From Ulva prolifera (taxonomy: Eukaryota > Chlorophyta > Ulvophyceae > Ulvales > Ulvaceae): 64,000 nt of DNA. A program made the translations under genes and the position numbers. The notes under the pieces were generated by a model. The model was not told where the DNA came from, ran no database searches, and worked only from the letters and a program-made list of their open reading frames with translations. The stretch covers positions 5,194,522-5,258,521 of the forward strand of contig CM041202.1 of the NCBI GenBank assembly GCA_023078555.1. The letters run 5' to 3'. Position 1 is the stretch's first letter; the number at the start of each line of letters is the position of its first letter. Positions 1 through 12,787 of the stretch are shown piece after piece.

Positions 1-2921
1 CATTGCACGCTGATGCAGCGCAACACAGTCACACCAACATCGCCCCCATGAGGTTCATCATCTGCTCCCAGGACGCAGCTGGCTGTCCGTGTAGCCACCC
101 GTCCTGTCGCAGACAGACAGAAATGCGACGGCATGGGCTGTGCAAGGCTGCAGAGGCAAGCCGTGGAAACGCTCTCCTGGACGATCCATGGCAGGACTGT
201 GCGTTCAAAGGTTCCATGGGCAGGGACCCGATGGGGGTGTTGATCGCTATCGTGCCTTGCTCGAAGCTTGTGCGACATCGACGTGCGGGACGGCAAGTCG
301 ACCCTAGGTTGTTCTGACGTGACACCGCCCACAACAATACACCACATCTTGGGGCTGTTTGGTGTTTGTACTGCTTCAATTGACTAGGCGGACCCCTGCC
401 TCCCGGTTCACAGCGAGCGGTGCAATTGGATGCACGTTTGAAGTTGGAGCTGCTGTACGTCATGGCGCTCGTATTCCGCAACTGTCACAAATTTCCCGCC
501 GAATGGTCTGGACATAGTCTGCCAGGTCCGCAACAGTAGACAGGCGAGAGTGAGTGAATATCTGCGTGTGCAGGATTTGAACTTCACGTTCCGAACAAGC
601 TTGAAAGTACCAGCAGCCAGTACTTCTGTCGCGACGACAGCAATGTTCGACGCGTTTCCGGTCAAGGGGATCCTGCTCGCTTCAGAGTGAGCATATCTTC
701 ACTAAAGATTCTTCAGTACTGACTGTCGCAACAAACTGTTACCCAATGCGCATCTACAATGCATTGCCGGTGTCGACGCGAAAATGCGAACTAGTATATG
801 CAATTCTACATCGATGCTGTGTTTATTCAGTTGTGTTACGGTTGGACTGTTGTGCTTCTTTTTGAAACGAAAGTGTCTGGCACGGAGGAGAGCAGCACAG
901 AATCAGCACGGAGGAGACCAGCCCGGGTAAACAGCCAACGCATTTCCAGCCAACATATTTTATTGAATCATGGCATCATCTCCAGTGCCTCAGCAGCGAC
1001 AAGCCTTGGTTCCAGGGGCAAAGGATCAGCCAGATGACAGATCTGGAAGTGCATGGACGAACGCTGGACACGAGCAAGCTACAACCGTCTAAGAACATGA
1101 CATAGCCCGAGACTAGATCCACAGACATTATACGATGTTCTGCACATAAAGTTCCTGGATGCACTTTGTTGAACATTGTGGCATTCTCAATCGACCGTGT
1201 CCTGAACCAGGTGATTCTTGGTGACATCCTCTTCTCAGGGCGGATCAGCGCTCGTCGAGGGCAAAAAACAGTTGGTGTCACACGCAAGACCGCGAACAGG
1301 CACAACAGGCCAGGGAGAACCTGCGTGGCCAACATCCTGATGATCAGAACGAATCTGCAGACCCGCGAGGGCCCTCTTGACGTGAAAGGCCTGATATGTG
1401 ACGCATGGCGCCAAAAAATGGCAGATCACTGTATTATAGAGTGTAATCAAATGGAGATAGCAGCACTGTCCCCACACTGCATAAAATCGTGCAGCCGAGC
1501 GCTAATCCAGCAAGCAAAAGCAGACATAAGGCCAGCTACATGCTGTCCGGAAAGCAGGTTGCAAGGAGAAAACAAAGTTGTCCACGCGATTCAGCTTGTA
1601 GCCAACTTGCACATCTGCTGGGTCACAGCAGCAAAGCCAATGCAGGAATGCCGTCAAGTCCGGATGCGCGACCAACGCACACAGCTAGCGAAGAATACAG
1701 GTTGCAGCTAGCGAAGAATACAGGTTGCAAATCAGCCGCATTATTGCAGACTATGTAACAAAGCTGTGCACCGGGCACATGTTTCCTTCCAATCGCACAA
1801 GCAGCAACAGCATCAGCAACTCGTTGCTCAAGGTGTTGCTGGAATCATGCGGCTTTGCGGCAGGTAGGTCATCATATCGTAGACCATCTGACACAGCGGA
1901 CGCGAACTTTGTTGTGACAAGAATAGTTTCTAATGCACTGCTTCTCAGACCACCTCTGCTTGCAGTGCTACTTCCATGCACTGACAGCAATCTGTGAAAC
2001 ACACGTACATGTTTGCACCATAGAGGAGATCTGCAAAAGAAAAGTACGGATCCAACGGAGAAAAAGTACGGATCAGCTGGCAGATTACTATCGGCTAAGG
2101 CCACATAGGTTCATTGTTTGCCGCTCCTTAATCTTCACGGCAATGTTGAAGCAGCATTGCCATCGCTTACGGAACCTCTTGACAAGTGGGCTGAGATGCT
2201 GATCACTGAATACTACTGCTCCAGATACACATTGCCCATGCAAAATACCCACCGATCGACAAACCATAACATCTCGTGGCATTGCATTGCAGAGCACCAG
2301 AATCATACTGCACCAGTGCCCCACCACTGGATTAGCTTGATCGACTACATGGTAGACAGCGTGCATACAACAACCAAGTCCTTAACAGCGATGAGTACAC
2401 GATAATATGAAATCTATATTTGCGAAAGCTCCGACAATGTTCGCAACAAGTCAAGCAAAGCCGCGGCTGCGCTGCAAACAAAGATGCCGACACCCGAAAG
2501 CCGAGACCAATCGACGTCAATCTCCTTCACGAATACGCTGAGACAGTGAGACCACTTGTGAGCGATCCTGCTGATGCAGACCGGCAATTGCCTGCACAAC
2601 AGCCCCACTGATGAAGCAGCGGTCATACGGACACGTGTTGCGTTATGTCGACAGGTGGTGACTTCTTCACCGGGCCCGGGCTACCCATTGGCAGCGTGGT
2701 CAGCAGATTCGGATTGCATATGCCACATGTGATCAGGCGTTCTCATGGAACGGAAGCAGAATATCCGGTGTATATTGGCATGGCAATACGTTGGAACAAT
2801 GCGTCGAAGAGCACAGTAATCGTGGCTGCATGCTCGTGGCGATGGCAAATAACGTCTTGATGCGATGCGTTATGCTTCGTTCGCTGTATTGCCGGCTACT
2901 CAACGTAACAAATAGTACACC
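1..2921. other. No recognisable gene; spacer with unassigned ORFs
   Basis: I recognise no protein family here. The longest open frame (1166-1711, + strand, 181 codons) has no motif I know and ordinary composition. A minus-strand frame starting at 665 begins MTGNASNIAVVATEVLAAGT and could be a first exon, but I found no convincing partner exon. The sequence is less GC-rich than the exons further right and looks intergenic. It may hold exons of a gene extending left of the window. Confidence 0.4.
1683..1728. repeat. Exact 23-bp tandem duplication
   Basis: A 23-bp unit beginning AGCTAGCGAAGAATACAGG occurs twice head to tail without a mismatch (1683-1705 and 1706-1728). It is a recent local duplication of unknown role. 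Confidence 0.9.
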
Positions 2922-5900
2922 ATGATATTCGAAAAGCAGCTCGGCATATATCCAGCTGACTGGCTGCGCTATGAGCCACTGGATCGTTTTCTGAGCTATA
3001 ATGCTGTGCCGAGTCTGGCGTTCGAAGAAGCTATTGCAGACACAGCAGGTCTCCATGTGTCTATGCTTCGCCTCATCATCGCGACCGTCCTCTCTATTTT
3101 GGCGGGACTTGTACACCGATCGGTGCCATCCGTAACAGGTAAGCCTCCATGATCAGCCCCCCATGTTCGCCGTGGTCAAATTGCAATCACATGACATAAA
3201 AGCCTGTAAATGAGTGTCCTTGAGCCGTTTATCGACGTCGTCGTGCAGGTAGGCATGTATACGCCCTTGCGACTGGATTGGCGTTGCTGTACTACCCTTT
3301 CGGCAACCAAATCATCTTGACACTGGTATCATGCTTACTGGTGTACGTTTCCATTATCGCGTCACCAAAGCTAGCAGGCAAGCTCTCATGGATTTTATCG
3401 TTCACTTTCATGCTTCTCTGGTGCGCTCGCTTTCGCTGTGAGGTTGCCATGTCTCCACAGCACCTCAGCACCACACCTGGTGTGAAGCACATGTGAGGCC
3501 GCACCACACGTGACAGATAAGCTTGCGCCTCTATACAGCATGGAGCGAACAGGCTCTCTGTGGGACACAGGAGCCGTCGACATCACAGGATCTCTGATGG
3601 TGATTGTTCTCAAGCAGGTTGCAGTTGCCCACAACATATCAGATGGCCACTCTCAGCGTGCAGCCTCCTTCACAGCGGAGCGCCGCTCTCTCCTGCTCTC
3701 GTCGCCTCCCTCACTTCTCCAATATCTCTCGTTCATATACTCCTTCGGCAACCTGCTTGTGGGTCCTTTCAATGAGTATGCTGACTACGATGCATTCACC
3801 AAAAGGACAGGCGAGTGGAAGGCTGCGTTTGCGCCAGGCATGACCAGGTCGGCCCTCACAGCCGCCGGCAAGTGCATCGCTGAGGGGCTGCTGAGTCTTG
3901 TGGTGTACTCGGTTCTGGGCGCTTACTTCAGCCCTCTGCTGCTGACAGCTCCCAAGGTCTGGGAGCTGTCGATGCTTCAGAGGTACCTGATTGCAATCGT
4001 GCTGGGTGCGCCTCCAGGCCTGCTACTGTCAGCCATATCCAGCGTGTTGCGTTACCAGCACGTCCAGCATGCTGCATGAGTCAGCATCGATCCAATGTGA
4101 TCATGCTCCTTCAATCTTGGGCTGAACAAGCCCCTATATAAGCCATATCTCATCTACATGGTGCCACAGCGGGCTACTGCACACACTCTCACCAGCCAAA
4201 ACACGGCGTCAATCTGAGCTGCCACACCAGTCATGCTTTCCGCACCACAAAAGCAAACGTGCGTGCTTGGCAGCTGTGTGCACGGGGGCGTCTTGAACCC
4301 GGCGCTGCCTGCTTGAGCCCCACTCGACACAGCAGACTCATCCACAGCAGACTCACCCAGGACGGATGAAAAGCTACCCCCTCCGTTTCAGGAGGTCGTG
4401 CCTTCGATTCTGCGTGCGCTATTGGGAATCGAAACGGCCATACGTGACCACCTCGCTTAGCACAGGAGGAGGTCCTGTGAGTTGCGTACGGTCGTCTGAG
4501 GGGGGTTTCCAGGTGGTTTACCCCTTCGGCATATGTGGTCCCGTTTACTCAGAGTTGTCAATGTCCAATAGGATACGGCTCAGTAAATTCAGATTTACTT
4601 TACTTTACCCTTGCCGGCCATTGTGCCCTGCACAGACAGGTGTGCTTGTGTGAGCACCGAGCCGACATCTATTGACCTCGGTCCACGACCGGCTCGCATA
4701 TCAGCATGTCTGAAGCAAACGGCCGCCGCCTGCTGCAAAACACATAGTCATGCACAAGCAACCGCGAGCGATCTTGCATGGGCAAGAGCTGCGAGCGTGC
4801 CGCGTGTACACTGAGGCTGCTGGAGGCTGCTGTGCTGGCAAAGTGCCCCTCGCTGACTTCCAGAGAGGCTCCGCAGGTCAACAGCAGTGCTTCCCCCACT
4901 GTTGCACGCCCTTGCTGCCCGTCTTGGACTGTTCTCCTGGCATGTGCAACGGCTTCCCTGGCCCCCCACAGCCCCCCAGCCGAGGCCTCTGCGCTGCCCC
5001 GCGTTTGAGCGCACGCCGCGTCAGCTTCCCCGCCGAATCGCCGGCGCCGGTCCTTTGCCGTGGCTGACGTGCCGGCGTGTGTGCAGGCATCTGGAAGCGC
5101 TGCCAGTACTACTTCATCTGGTCGCTCTCCGAGGCGGGCCTGAACGCCGCAGGCTTCGGCTTCAATGGGTTCGCGGACAGCGACAAGCGCGCGCCGAAGT
5201 TTGATAAGTTCAAGAACGCAGACCCGTACATGGTGCGCTGCGGCCACTGCCTGGTCACAGCCGCCTTGTCTGTGGGCCAAACGTGATACTTTCGGGTGGC
5301 TTGATGTGGTGCAGTCGGCGGAGGCACGTGCCACCGCCCCACTACACCACCTCTGCCGCGGCTGCTGAGCGTGGCTAGAAGGCCGTGCGGTGTCGCACTG
5401 CACGCTGCAACACTGCACGCGGGTCTGCAGTGTTGCAGGGTGGGCTACACGTGGGGGGCTTTCAATATGCATGCTCAGCACTGCGTAGGTGTGTGCGAGG
5501 CGGGGGCTGTGTGGGCTGCTTGTGGGCCGTTTTCGCCAGCAGTGCCATCTCCACTGCCACCGTGTCTACAAGCTGTCATACGGACGCACACTGCACTGAC
5601 GAACACATGCTCCCCTTGCCACGGCTCAAGCCGTATGGGCACGAGTTCATGGGCCCCCCCCCAGCCCTCTGCTCTTCGCAGCTTCAGGCTACACCTTAGT
5701 TGCTTTGGTCCTGTTGTACTCCTCCTCCCTCATGTGCTCCTCCTGGGTCTTGTGGTCAGGCACGGTGCAGCGACTGGCATGATGGCAGGCCCGTGGCTAC
5801 AGGTGGAGAGCAGCATCAGCGTCGCGATGACCCCGCGGTACTGGAACATCAACACCGGCCTCTTCCTGCGGCGCTACGTGTACGAGCGCTTTGGCGGCGG

Positions 5901-6545
5901 CGTGGCCGGCCTCGCGATGGCGCAGATGGTCAGCGGCCTCTGGCACGGCCTCCGCGAGGGCCACCTTCTGTTCTTCTTCTGCACCATCTTCCTCTTCCAG
6001 TCCTCCAAGGGTGCGCCTGCTCCCTGCCCCGCTCCCGGGCGCCGCTCTGCAGCCAGCGCTGGGCCACAACCCCTCGACTGCACGCACACACGCACACCAT
6101 GTGGACCGCCACGGCCTGGTCCGAGGCTGCGTCACCTGGACATCTACAGCAAGTCATCATGATCGTTCCCTTTCCGATGCAGCTGTCCTGCACGCTTGGT
6201 TTCGCGGGGTCCGCTGAGAGTCGGTCGCTCATGCGACCTGTGCATCTGTGATCGCTGTCTGAGGCACCCGCTTCGCCAGTGACCGGTGTGTGTGAGTGTG
6301 CAGTGTTCTACAAGCAGGAGCAGAGGCTTCCGTCGTCTGTTATCAATGCCCGGCTGTGGAAAACGGTCAAGTGGGTGCTTTCACACGCCCCTCTGGCTGT
6401 CCTGTGCCAGCCTTTCCTGACCCAACGGTGGGACATCTTCTGGCCCACATGGGAGGCCTTTTACTTCGTCCCCCATGTATATGTTTTCACACTGTGTGTG
6501 CTCGGTTTCATCCTGCCGACTCCCAAGAAAAAGAAGACGGCTTGA
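2922..6545 (+). CDS. MBOAT lysophospholipid acyltransferase (plant LPCAT type), 6 exons
   Basis: Exons read by eye: 2922-3138, 3249-3420, 3539-4005, 5087-5232, 5803-6010 and 6304-6545. All phases agree and give 483 residues, close to the plant and animal family. The protein is polytopic with many hydrophobic segments. It carries the MBOAT signature: YWNINTG with Asn near residue 349 and SGLWHGLREGH with the active-site His near 382. The family reacylates lysophospholipids such as lysophosphatidylcholine with acyl-CoA in the ER membrane (Lands cycle), which fits the lysine-rich C terminus PTPKKKKTA. The start is the first ATG of an exon matching the usual N terminus of plant enzymes. Four of the five donors are GTGCGC. 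The third intron (1,081 bp) contains a SINE-like repeat. The exon 2 donor is the least certain junction. Substrate preference cannot be read from sequence. Confidence 0.92.
4381..4608 (+). repeat. SINE-like repeat, full-length copy 1
   Basis: This 228-bp unit is nearly identical to 36088-36315 and ends in TTTACTTTACTTTAC. It starts with a hairpin in which CCGTTTC pairs with GAAACGG and TTCGATTC pairs with GAATCGAA; this head contains a tRNA B-box-like TTCGATTC. Shorter copies elsewhere keep only the 3' end, as expected of retroposed elements. It lies in intron 3 of the acyltransferase gene, in the gene's sense orientation. No coding capacity is seen. Confidence 0.85.
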
Positions 6546-9071
6546 TGAGGGCAGTGTCGGACGGTGCACAGCCGTTCGAAAAGTCTCGGATACCATCATC
6601 ACTTTGGCGCAGCACCGCGGCATCTGGGAGTAACAGCCCTTACCCTGTACATGCCACCTTTGAAACCAGATGCTACGATGGCGTGAGGGGTGAGGATGGT
6701 GGTGGTGCAGTTGCCAACGAGTGTGGGGCATGGTGATAGCTGATGAAGTAGGAAGGCGCAGAGTAGTGAATCATGCTGTTTGCCTGCGCCTTGATGTGCC
6801 TCGAGAAGAGATTCGTTGATACATCAGCTGCTATCAAGACAGGGCGCCTGTTGAAAAGGCAAGTTTTCAGGTGGGCGTCGGCCATGTGGTGCACGTCTCT
6901 TCCATGTAAGCAAGTCATCTTGCAGCTGCGTTGTGGTGTACAGGCATCCCCATCTCAGGTTATGAATCTCGCCTCTAAACCAATTGAGTGCTGTTGCTCA
7001 GTCGCCACCACAACAGGCCTCCTATCTCTCCTTTCTTCCACAGCCATGGCAAAGTCTCTGTTGAAGTTCGAGTGACAGGCAGACTCACAGTCCAGGGCAG
7101 ACGCAGCAATGCCATCACTTCCATGCACTTCAGAAGGTAGCTTGAGCGCCTTGTTTTGTCCCACTACTCAGAATCGTCAATGTCGCAATGGCTATGGTAT
7201 GCTTTTATGACCACATACATACATATACATACACTGTGCAGCTAGCTACCACCCATGTCATCAAAGGACCTTCAGTGCGGGTCATATCGCCCGTTTCCAT
7301 GCCATGCGTGCAGAAGTGGCTGCATCCTCACGACGCCCTCCAACTACATGCTCTCTTGCCCAGCCCTGTTGTTGCAATGCTTCTATGATACTGACTTCGC
7401 TGCAGGTTGCATTGTCTAAGTGAGATGCACTCCTTCGCATCGTTTGCCTGTCGTTTGCTGAACCTGTGGTGTGCTTACATGGAGCGTGGCGTCTGACCAA
7501 GCAGTAGCGACCCAAACGGCGACACAGCGAGTAGATGGTGCGTAAACCTGTATGGAGCCTTGTGCGCGACAGCACATGGCTGCAAGCGGTGCAATCGGGA
7601 TGGTAAGTGGTGCAATCAGGATGACCTTGTTTAATCTGAGTGCAGTGTTGCATGATTATTAGAGTATCTGGCATCAACCCAGCAGACACTGTTGTGATTT
7701 ATGATCGTGTCCACCAGTGCTGTTGATTTGTATATGATAGAATCACAGATGTATTTCATGAACAGAATTGTGGTTGGGGTTCGCTGGCATTTTGAGTGTG
7801 TCGCTAGCTAGAACTTGCGGCAGTCTGTGCGACTCAAGTGTGGGATTTGGGAATGTAACTTGAGGCCCCTCCGGCCCTGCTACCTATGTCAGGGTGACAA
7901 ATTCACTGATCCCAGTCGACGTTCCATGGGCACAGGGTATATACTCTGGAATGTCCTTTCGTATTGCATGACTCCCCTGCATGAGTACGTTGACTGGACC
8001 CATACTCTGCAGAAGTCCGACTCATCGGCTGGAGTGTGAGTTGGTGGTTGCTCCATGCATGATGCCGGTTGTTGCTATATGTTGGTCACCTTGAGTGATT
8101 CATTATCGGATTGATTAGGTGCTCTGCCATACAGTAGCCCGAGATCTTGTAAATTGCACCATCCTGACTCCTGATTGCGCTCAGCACATGTGGGCAGGTG
8201 TGCTCTGTGTACCTGCACATGTTGGCATCCCCTTTGGTGCTGGTGAACCCCCGTCGTTGACACAGCTTGTGGAAGCTGGCATGGACAGAGAATGCCTTTT
8301 GCGCTCACACAAGCTGGGCCTACACACTCAGGTGCAACATTTTCGATTCAAGTTTTCTGTGCCGGTGGTCAGATGTAGCCCTACCGATTGATTGACCACT
8401 TTGGATGTCACGCAATAGCTAGCCTATGGCCAGTGAGGCAGGCGTAAACAGTCCGTAGTGCTGCTGAAGGCTGAAGAGGATTCATCGGATATACTGAGCC
8501 AGCGAAGAAAGAACGCGGTCACCTGGTTGTGCACTCCTCCTCCCGTGCTCATCTGTGGAGGGGCGTTGATGCATATGTTGATCCATGACCGTAACACATG
8601 GCACGCTGCTTGTTCAAAATTGATTAGCGAAGGGTCACGATTTCGCTTAAACGCCTCGAAGGTATCCAAGTCGTGAGTTGCTGTGCTTTCAATCACATCT
8701 TCAGAAAGGCCGGTAACACCGCATGCACCGCGCAGTGTGCACCGCAACTCGCCGCCCTGTTGCAGATGAATTGTCGTCGTTTCCGGTTTGCCACGTAAAA
8801 GAGAGCCCAGTACTTGAAGCTTCACAGTGGCTAATCACGGGTGATACTTGCAATGCAGCTTCGCACTGCTGACCCGTGACATTCCCAGTGCAATGCATGC
8901 CAGAGCCCTTCGCTCGAGTGCCATGGTCAAACGCCACAGGCAGCGACCCTGAAACTTCACATTGCTGCAGTAATGTGTTGAATTGTTGCTGTAGACAAGA
9001 ATTGTTTTGCATGATTGCTTTTGTGGCGTGATTGCTTGCGTTGGTCACTATCTGCTCCGACGTGATCAATC
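6546..9071. other. Spacer, no gene seen
   Basis: About 2.5 kb between the acyltransferase stop and the first thioredoxin ATG. Open frames are short, AT-richer than the exons and lack recognisable motifs. The left part probably includes the acyltransferase 3' UTR. The right part should hold the thioredoxin promoter, but I see no clear element. Confidence 0.5.
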
Positions 9072-9761
9072 ATGGGTGTTTTGAAAGTTCCCAGCGCAGA
9101 CAAATTTGATGAGTTCGTGCAGAATCCTGAAGGCAAAGCGGTGCGCCCGGTAGAAATTAGGCTTTGAGCTGGTCACAGAACGTCTCAACGTGGAAAGCGC
9201 GCTGTCGGATCCACAGAAGAACGTGCCTCATCACGCGGTGTCATTGCAGGTATTTGTAGACTTTTTTGCGGAGTGGTGTCCTCCGTGCAGAATGGTAGCG
9301 CCTGTGCTGGAAGAGTTGTCAGCCAAATTTACGGAAGTCATCTTTCTGAAGGTTGATGTAGATCAATGTCAGGTACGCAATCAGCCAAGTATCGATGCCT
9401 GAAGCTCCATGCAGAGTGGTTCAGATCAAGCTGAGTAGCACATGTCATTGCGTTTTGTTGACCACGGACACTGCTGCAGGATCTGGCCACACGCTTCAGC
9501 ATCCGAGCAATGCCTACCTTCATCGCCTTCCGTAAGGGTGAGGAAGTTGAGCAGGTTGTGGGCGCTGATGTTGCCAAGATCGAGAAACTGCTTGAGCAGT
9601 AAGTTTTTCTCTCTACAATCTGGTGCTCCAGCCTTGCATTGTATTCTTGAAGAACCAGGCTCTATTTGATGTGATCATAATGACTGCTGCAAGCTTTGCT
9701 CGTCTATTTCGCTATTCGCTTGACTGACAATGCTCTGTGATGCAGGATCACCAGTGCGTGA
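9072..9761 (+). CDS. Thioredoxin (h-like) with WCPPC active site
   Basis: Exons 9072-9140, 9250-9372, 9480-9598 and 9746-9761 give 108 residues. The fold signature is complete: FAEWCPPC with redox cysteines at residues 33 and 36, the KVDVDQCQ strand, and the cis-proline in AMPTF at residue 76. There is no targeting peptide, so a cytosolic disulfide reductase is expected. The active site is WCPPC, not the usual WCGPC, a variant known in some plant h-type thioredoxins. The last junction uses a strong GTAAGT donor and adds ITSA. If that intron were retained, translation would stop at 9602 and give 104 residues. The first two introns sit exactly where they do in the neighbouring paralogue, so the pair arose by tandem duplication. 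Confidence 0.94.
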
Positions 9762-11192
9762 TTGGGACCACGGCACAAGGAAGTGGCTGCTTGACTATAT
9801 GCTCAGCAAAGCTGCAGCATCTGGTATTGTGCCGCTCTTTGCGGCTTACATATTGATGCGAGTAATGTACAACAAGTGCCTGATGCTCGAGGGGGATTCC
9901 GGCTATCAGATGAGCTTCTCTGCAGGCCTCTCATGTAGCTGGTCTGAATAATTCAGTGTGTCAACAGTAATGGTGATTCGCTTGTGTGGAAACCCTGGGA
10001 GTTAATTTGCCTTCTCCGCATGCCATGAAATCCGACCTCTGCGGTGTGAAAGGAGATGCGGGTATGGCAGGTTTCAAATGCGTCACACTTTGACCAGAGT
10101 TGTGCCGAAAGGGTGAAGTCAGCTTCGTACCCGGGGCAGGTGAGAATCAGCTTTGCAACACCGTGTGACAATCGCAGGCATTGATAAAGTATAAGGCAGG
10201 CGTACATGTCCGTCACGACAGATTGTTGTGTGGCAGTCGTTCCTCTTCAATGAAGTGTCCTTAAAACCTGCTGAATGCCTGAATCAGCACTGTACCGATT
10301 AAATCCTGTTTGGCTCACTCCTTCTGAGGTACTGCTCCCATTAATGTGGGTGATCATCGCAGGTTGATTCTGTATGCACGTTTGTTGAGACTTGCTTTGT
10401 GTGAGACGCTTTTGCTCAATTCTGTACGCACATCTGTGGACACTTGCTTTGTGTGAGGTGTGAGAATTCCCGGATGTGCAACGCCCCAGGCTGAACTACA
10501 ATTATGTGGCCCATCATACGTCACACATCACCCACTGTGACACTCGCCTGGAACCACACTTAGCTCCTACCAGTTTGTACTGCGACTGACCTGTATATCT
10601 GTCGATTTGCAAAGTGGGTCACTGATCTTGGCAGAGGTTGTATGCTTGCACCTGGTGGGCTACTTAGCTCCCTGTCACACATCTGCGACCATTATGTGCT
10701 TTGAGTTGGTAATATGGTGGCAAGGCTGAATTGGCCGTCGCACACACAGCGTCAATGAATGTGTTTTCGATTTGGTTGTGGGCACTGCTGTTGGCTGCAA
10801 GCAATGAAGGGCGCCGTGCTCATCAATCCACAGTAGTACATGTATGGGAATCGTTCATCAGTTCAAGACGTGCACAGGCTATTGCTATCACATCAGCATC
10901 AAGGCTGAGATCTTGTATGTTGATGGTACTGTTAATCATTTACGCGAGTGAGAACGTTGCGTGAGACATTCTTGCAACCTGCGCTGCAGTGGGTGCACGG
11001 TCCGTGAGACGTGTTTCTCGAGAGGATTTGTCAGCACCGATGCATTTGGTGTCATGCAGCGCTCCTGCTTGGTACTCACCGAGTCTCTCTGAAAAGTCTT
11101 GAATGATCACATAGATGCCCTTGTGGCCCGTCTCCAGTTCAGTCCAAATTCCAGCTTTTACGCAGATTCGTTGCACGCGAGACTTCTGAACC
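9762..11192. other. Spacer between the two thioredoxin genes
   Basis: About 1.4 kb without a convincing exon on either strand. It should contain the 3' UTR of the first gene and the promoter of the second. I see no shared block with the region upstream of the first thioredoxin. Confidence 0.5.
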
Positions 11193-11766
11193 ATGGGTGT
11201 CCTGAAAGTTGGAAGCGCTGCGGAATTTCAGCAACATCTAGGTAATACGGAAGGCAAAGCGGTGTGCATATTGCCTTGTTGCTGCTTCTTCACAACGTAT
11301 CAGGGCTTTTTCCGGAAGGCATGAACTGTCGACCCGGTCCGGCAGCATCGGCCCGTTGTTTGCATCACTCGCGTGGCTCCCACTTGTCACAGCTGCAGGT
11401 CTTTGTGGACTTCTTTGCGGAATGGTGTGGACCATGCAAGATGGTCGCTCCCCTGCTTGAAGAACTGTCGTCCCAGTACACTAATGTGATCTTCGTCAAG
11501 GTAGATGTAGACCAATGCCAGGTTCCGCTTTCTTCTATTCTGCCCTGGCATCGAATTGAGCATGACTTCTTGTGTCTGGTAGCTCACAAGAGACACCGCT
11601 GCAGGATCTGGCACAGAAGTATGGTGTCAGGGCCATGCCAACTTTCATTGCTTTCCGTAAGGGGGAACAAGTCGAACAGATCGTCGGAGCTGACAGGGGG
11701 AAGATCGTTGCAGTGCTTGAGCAGTACGATCCCAATTCTGGCAATTGCCCAAGCCTGGTGACATGA
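11193..11766 (+). CDS. Thioredoxin (h-like) with canonical WCGPC active site
   Basis: Exons 11193-11261, 11399-11521 and 11605-11766 give 117 residues. The start [12 protein letters not shown] parallels the upstream copy MGVLKVPSADKF. The protein has FAEWCGPC with cysteines 33 and 36, KVDVDQCQ, and [20 protein letters not shown] around the cis-proline. No transit peptide is visible, so a cytosolic role is inferred. It differs from its neighbour by the canonical active site and a longer tail ending [13 protein letters not shown], which carries an extra cysteine. The first donor is GTGTGC and the second GTTCCG, both weaker than in the sister gene, but phases and protein similarity fix them. Confidence 0.94.
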
Positions 11767-12787
11767 CCGCAAATACACAATCACATTGGATCGGGTAGAC
11801 GCACAACCATAATATAGCGGGCGCCAAATCTTCAGGATGTTGGACCTTCTCCACCCCCTTTTGCATAAGTAGGCAGCTGAGCCTCACCATATGCTTCACA
11901 TGTCAAGAAGGCTATCACTACCACAAGCGTAGGCACATTCCTTGCTAACGTCCATACTTTAGCGACCACTACTGCCTGCCCTTGCTCTCAGCGTTTGCTG
12001 TATGCTGATTGTACCAAGAAGTCTGTACTATTTGTTTCGCTTGTGCGCATGCTGCTCGGGTCTCATGTGACCCACCATGTTCACAAATTTGAATGTCGCA
12101 AAAAGGCAGTTCATAACTTGTCCACGGGCTCCCATGGGTCCGGGTCTCCTCGGTGTGAAAGGTCAACTTGCCAGTTAGTGTTCGTCTCCATGCAAGTGTG
12201 CCTTCTCTGATGCAGTGCAAGCGATACGCCGCCAACTTGCATGTGCCACACATGGTGTATGCGACAAGGACGCTCTGGATGCACGGTGCTGGCTCTGCAT
12301 TTGAAGTACGTTTAACAAAGATGAAGCGACACCAAGCTCGGTGGTGCTGTGAATTTCAACATGTATGCCTTGTGGGCAACATGGCTTGCCCTGGCTCAAG
12401 GCCCAACTCTTCGCTGCACTCTAGGTGTCACACAGTCACTCCCGTGACATAGCTTCATGCTGCAGATTCCTATGACTCTGGTGCAGGGCTGTGCTTTGGT
12501 CGGGTGCCGCTCACACCAGGCACGGTGTAGGCGTTGTGGGGGATCAGCACTAAGCGCACGTTAAACAACAAGTTGCGATGAATATTGTCCTGCTCAGCCA
12601 ATTTTACTCGAGCGCCATGATGCTCTGTACATCCTTCGTTTATTGGTCTGCCACATGCTGTGCCACGATATCCACACGTGCCCCCACGCTGAATCTGAAC
12701 CTGCCATTACTGACTGACAGGGCTAGAGCTGGCCGTTCTGATCGCTGCACAGGTCAGCGTCGGCACATGCAAAGGCACTTTGTGCAG
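11767..12787. other. Spacer; upstream exon of the next small gene not located
   Basis: I see no recognisable coding exon. A first exon for the small reading frame at 12788 should lie here, ending in phase 2, but none stands out. Confidence 0.4.

Noticed and set aside
541-580. Possible tRNA T-arm (minus strand, GTTCAAAT)
   Set aside because: The bases flanking the loop do not pair as a T-stem, and no acceptor or D-arm is present.
4669-5481. 270-codon minus-strand open frame
   Set aside because: It overlaps acyltransferase exon 4 and its flanking introns, has no motif, and is Cys/Arg/Ser-rich as expected of antisense GC-rich DNA.
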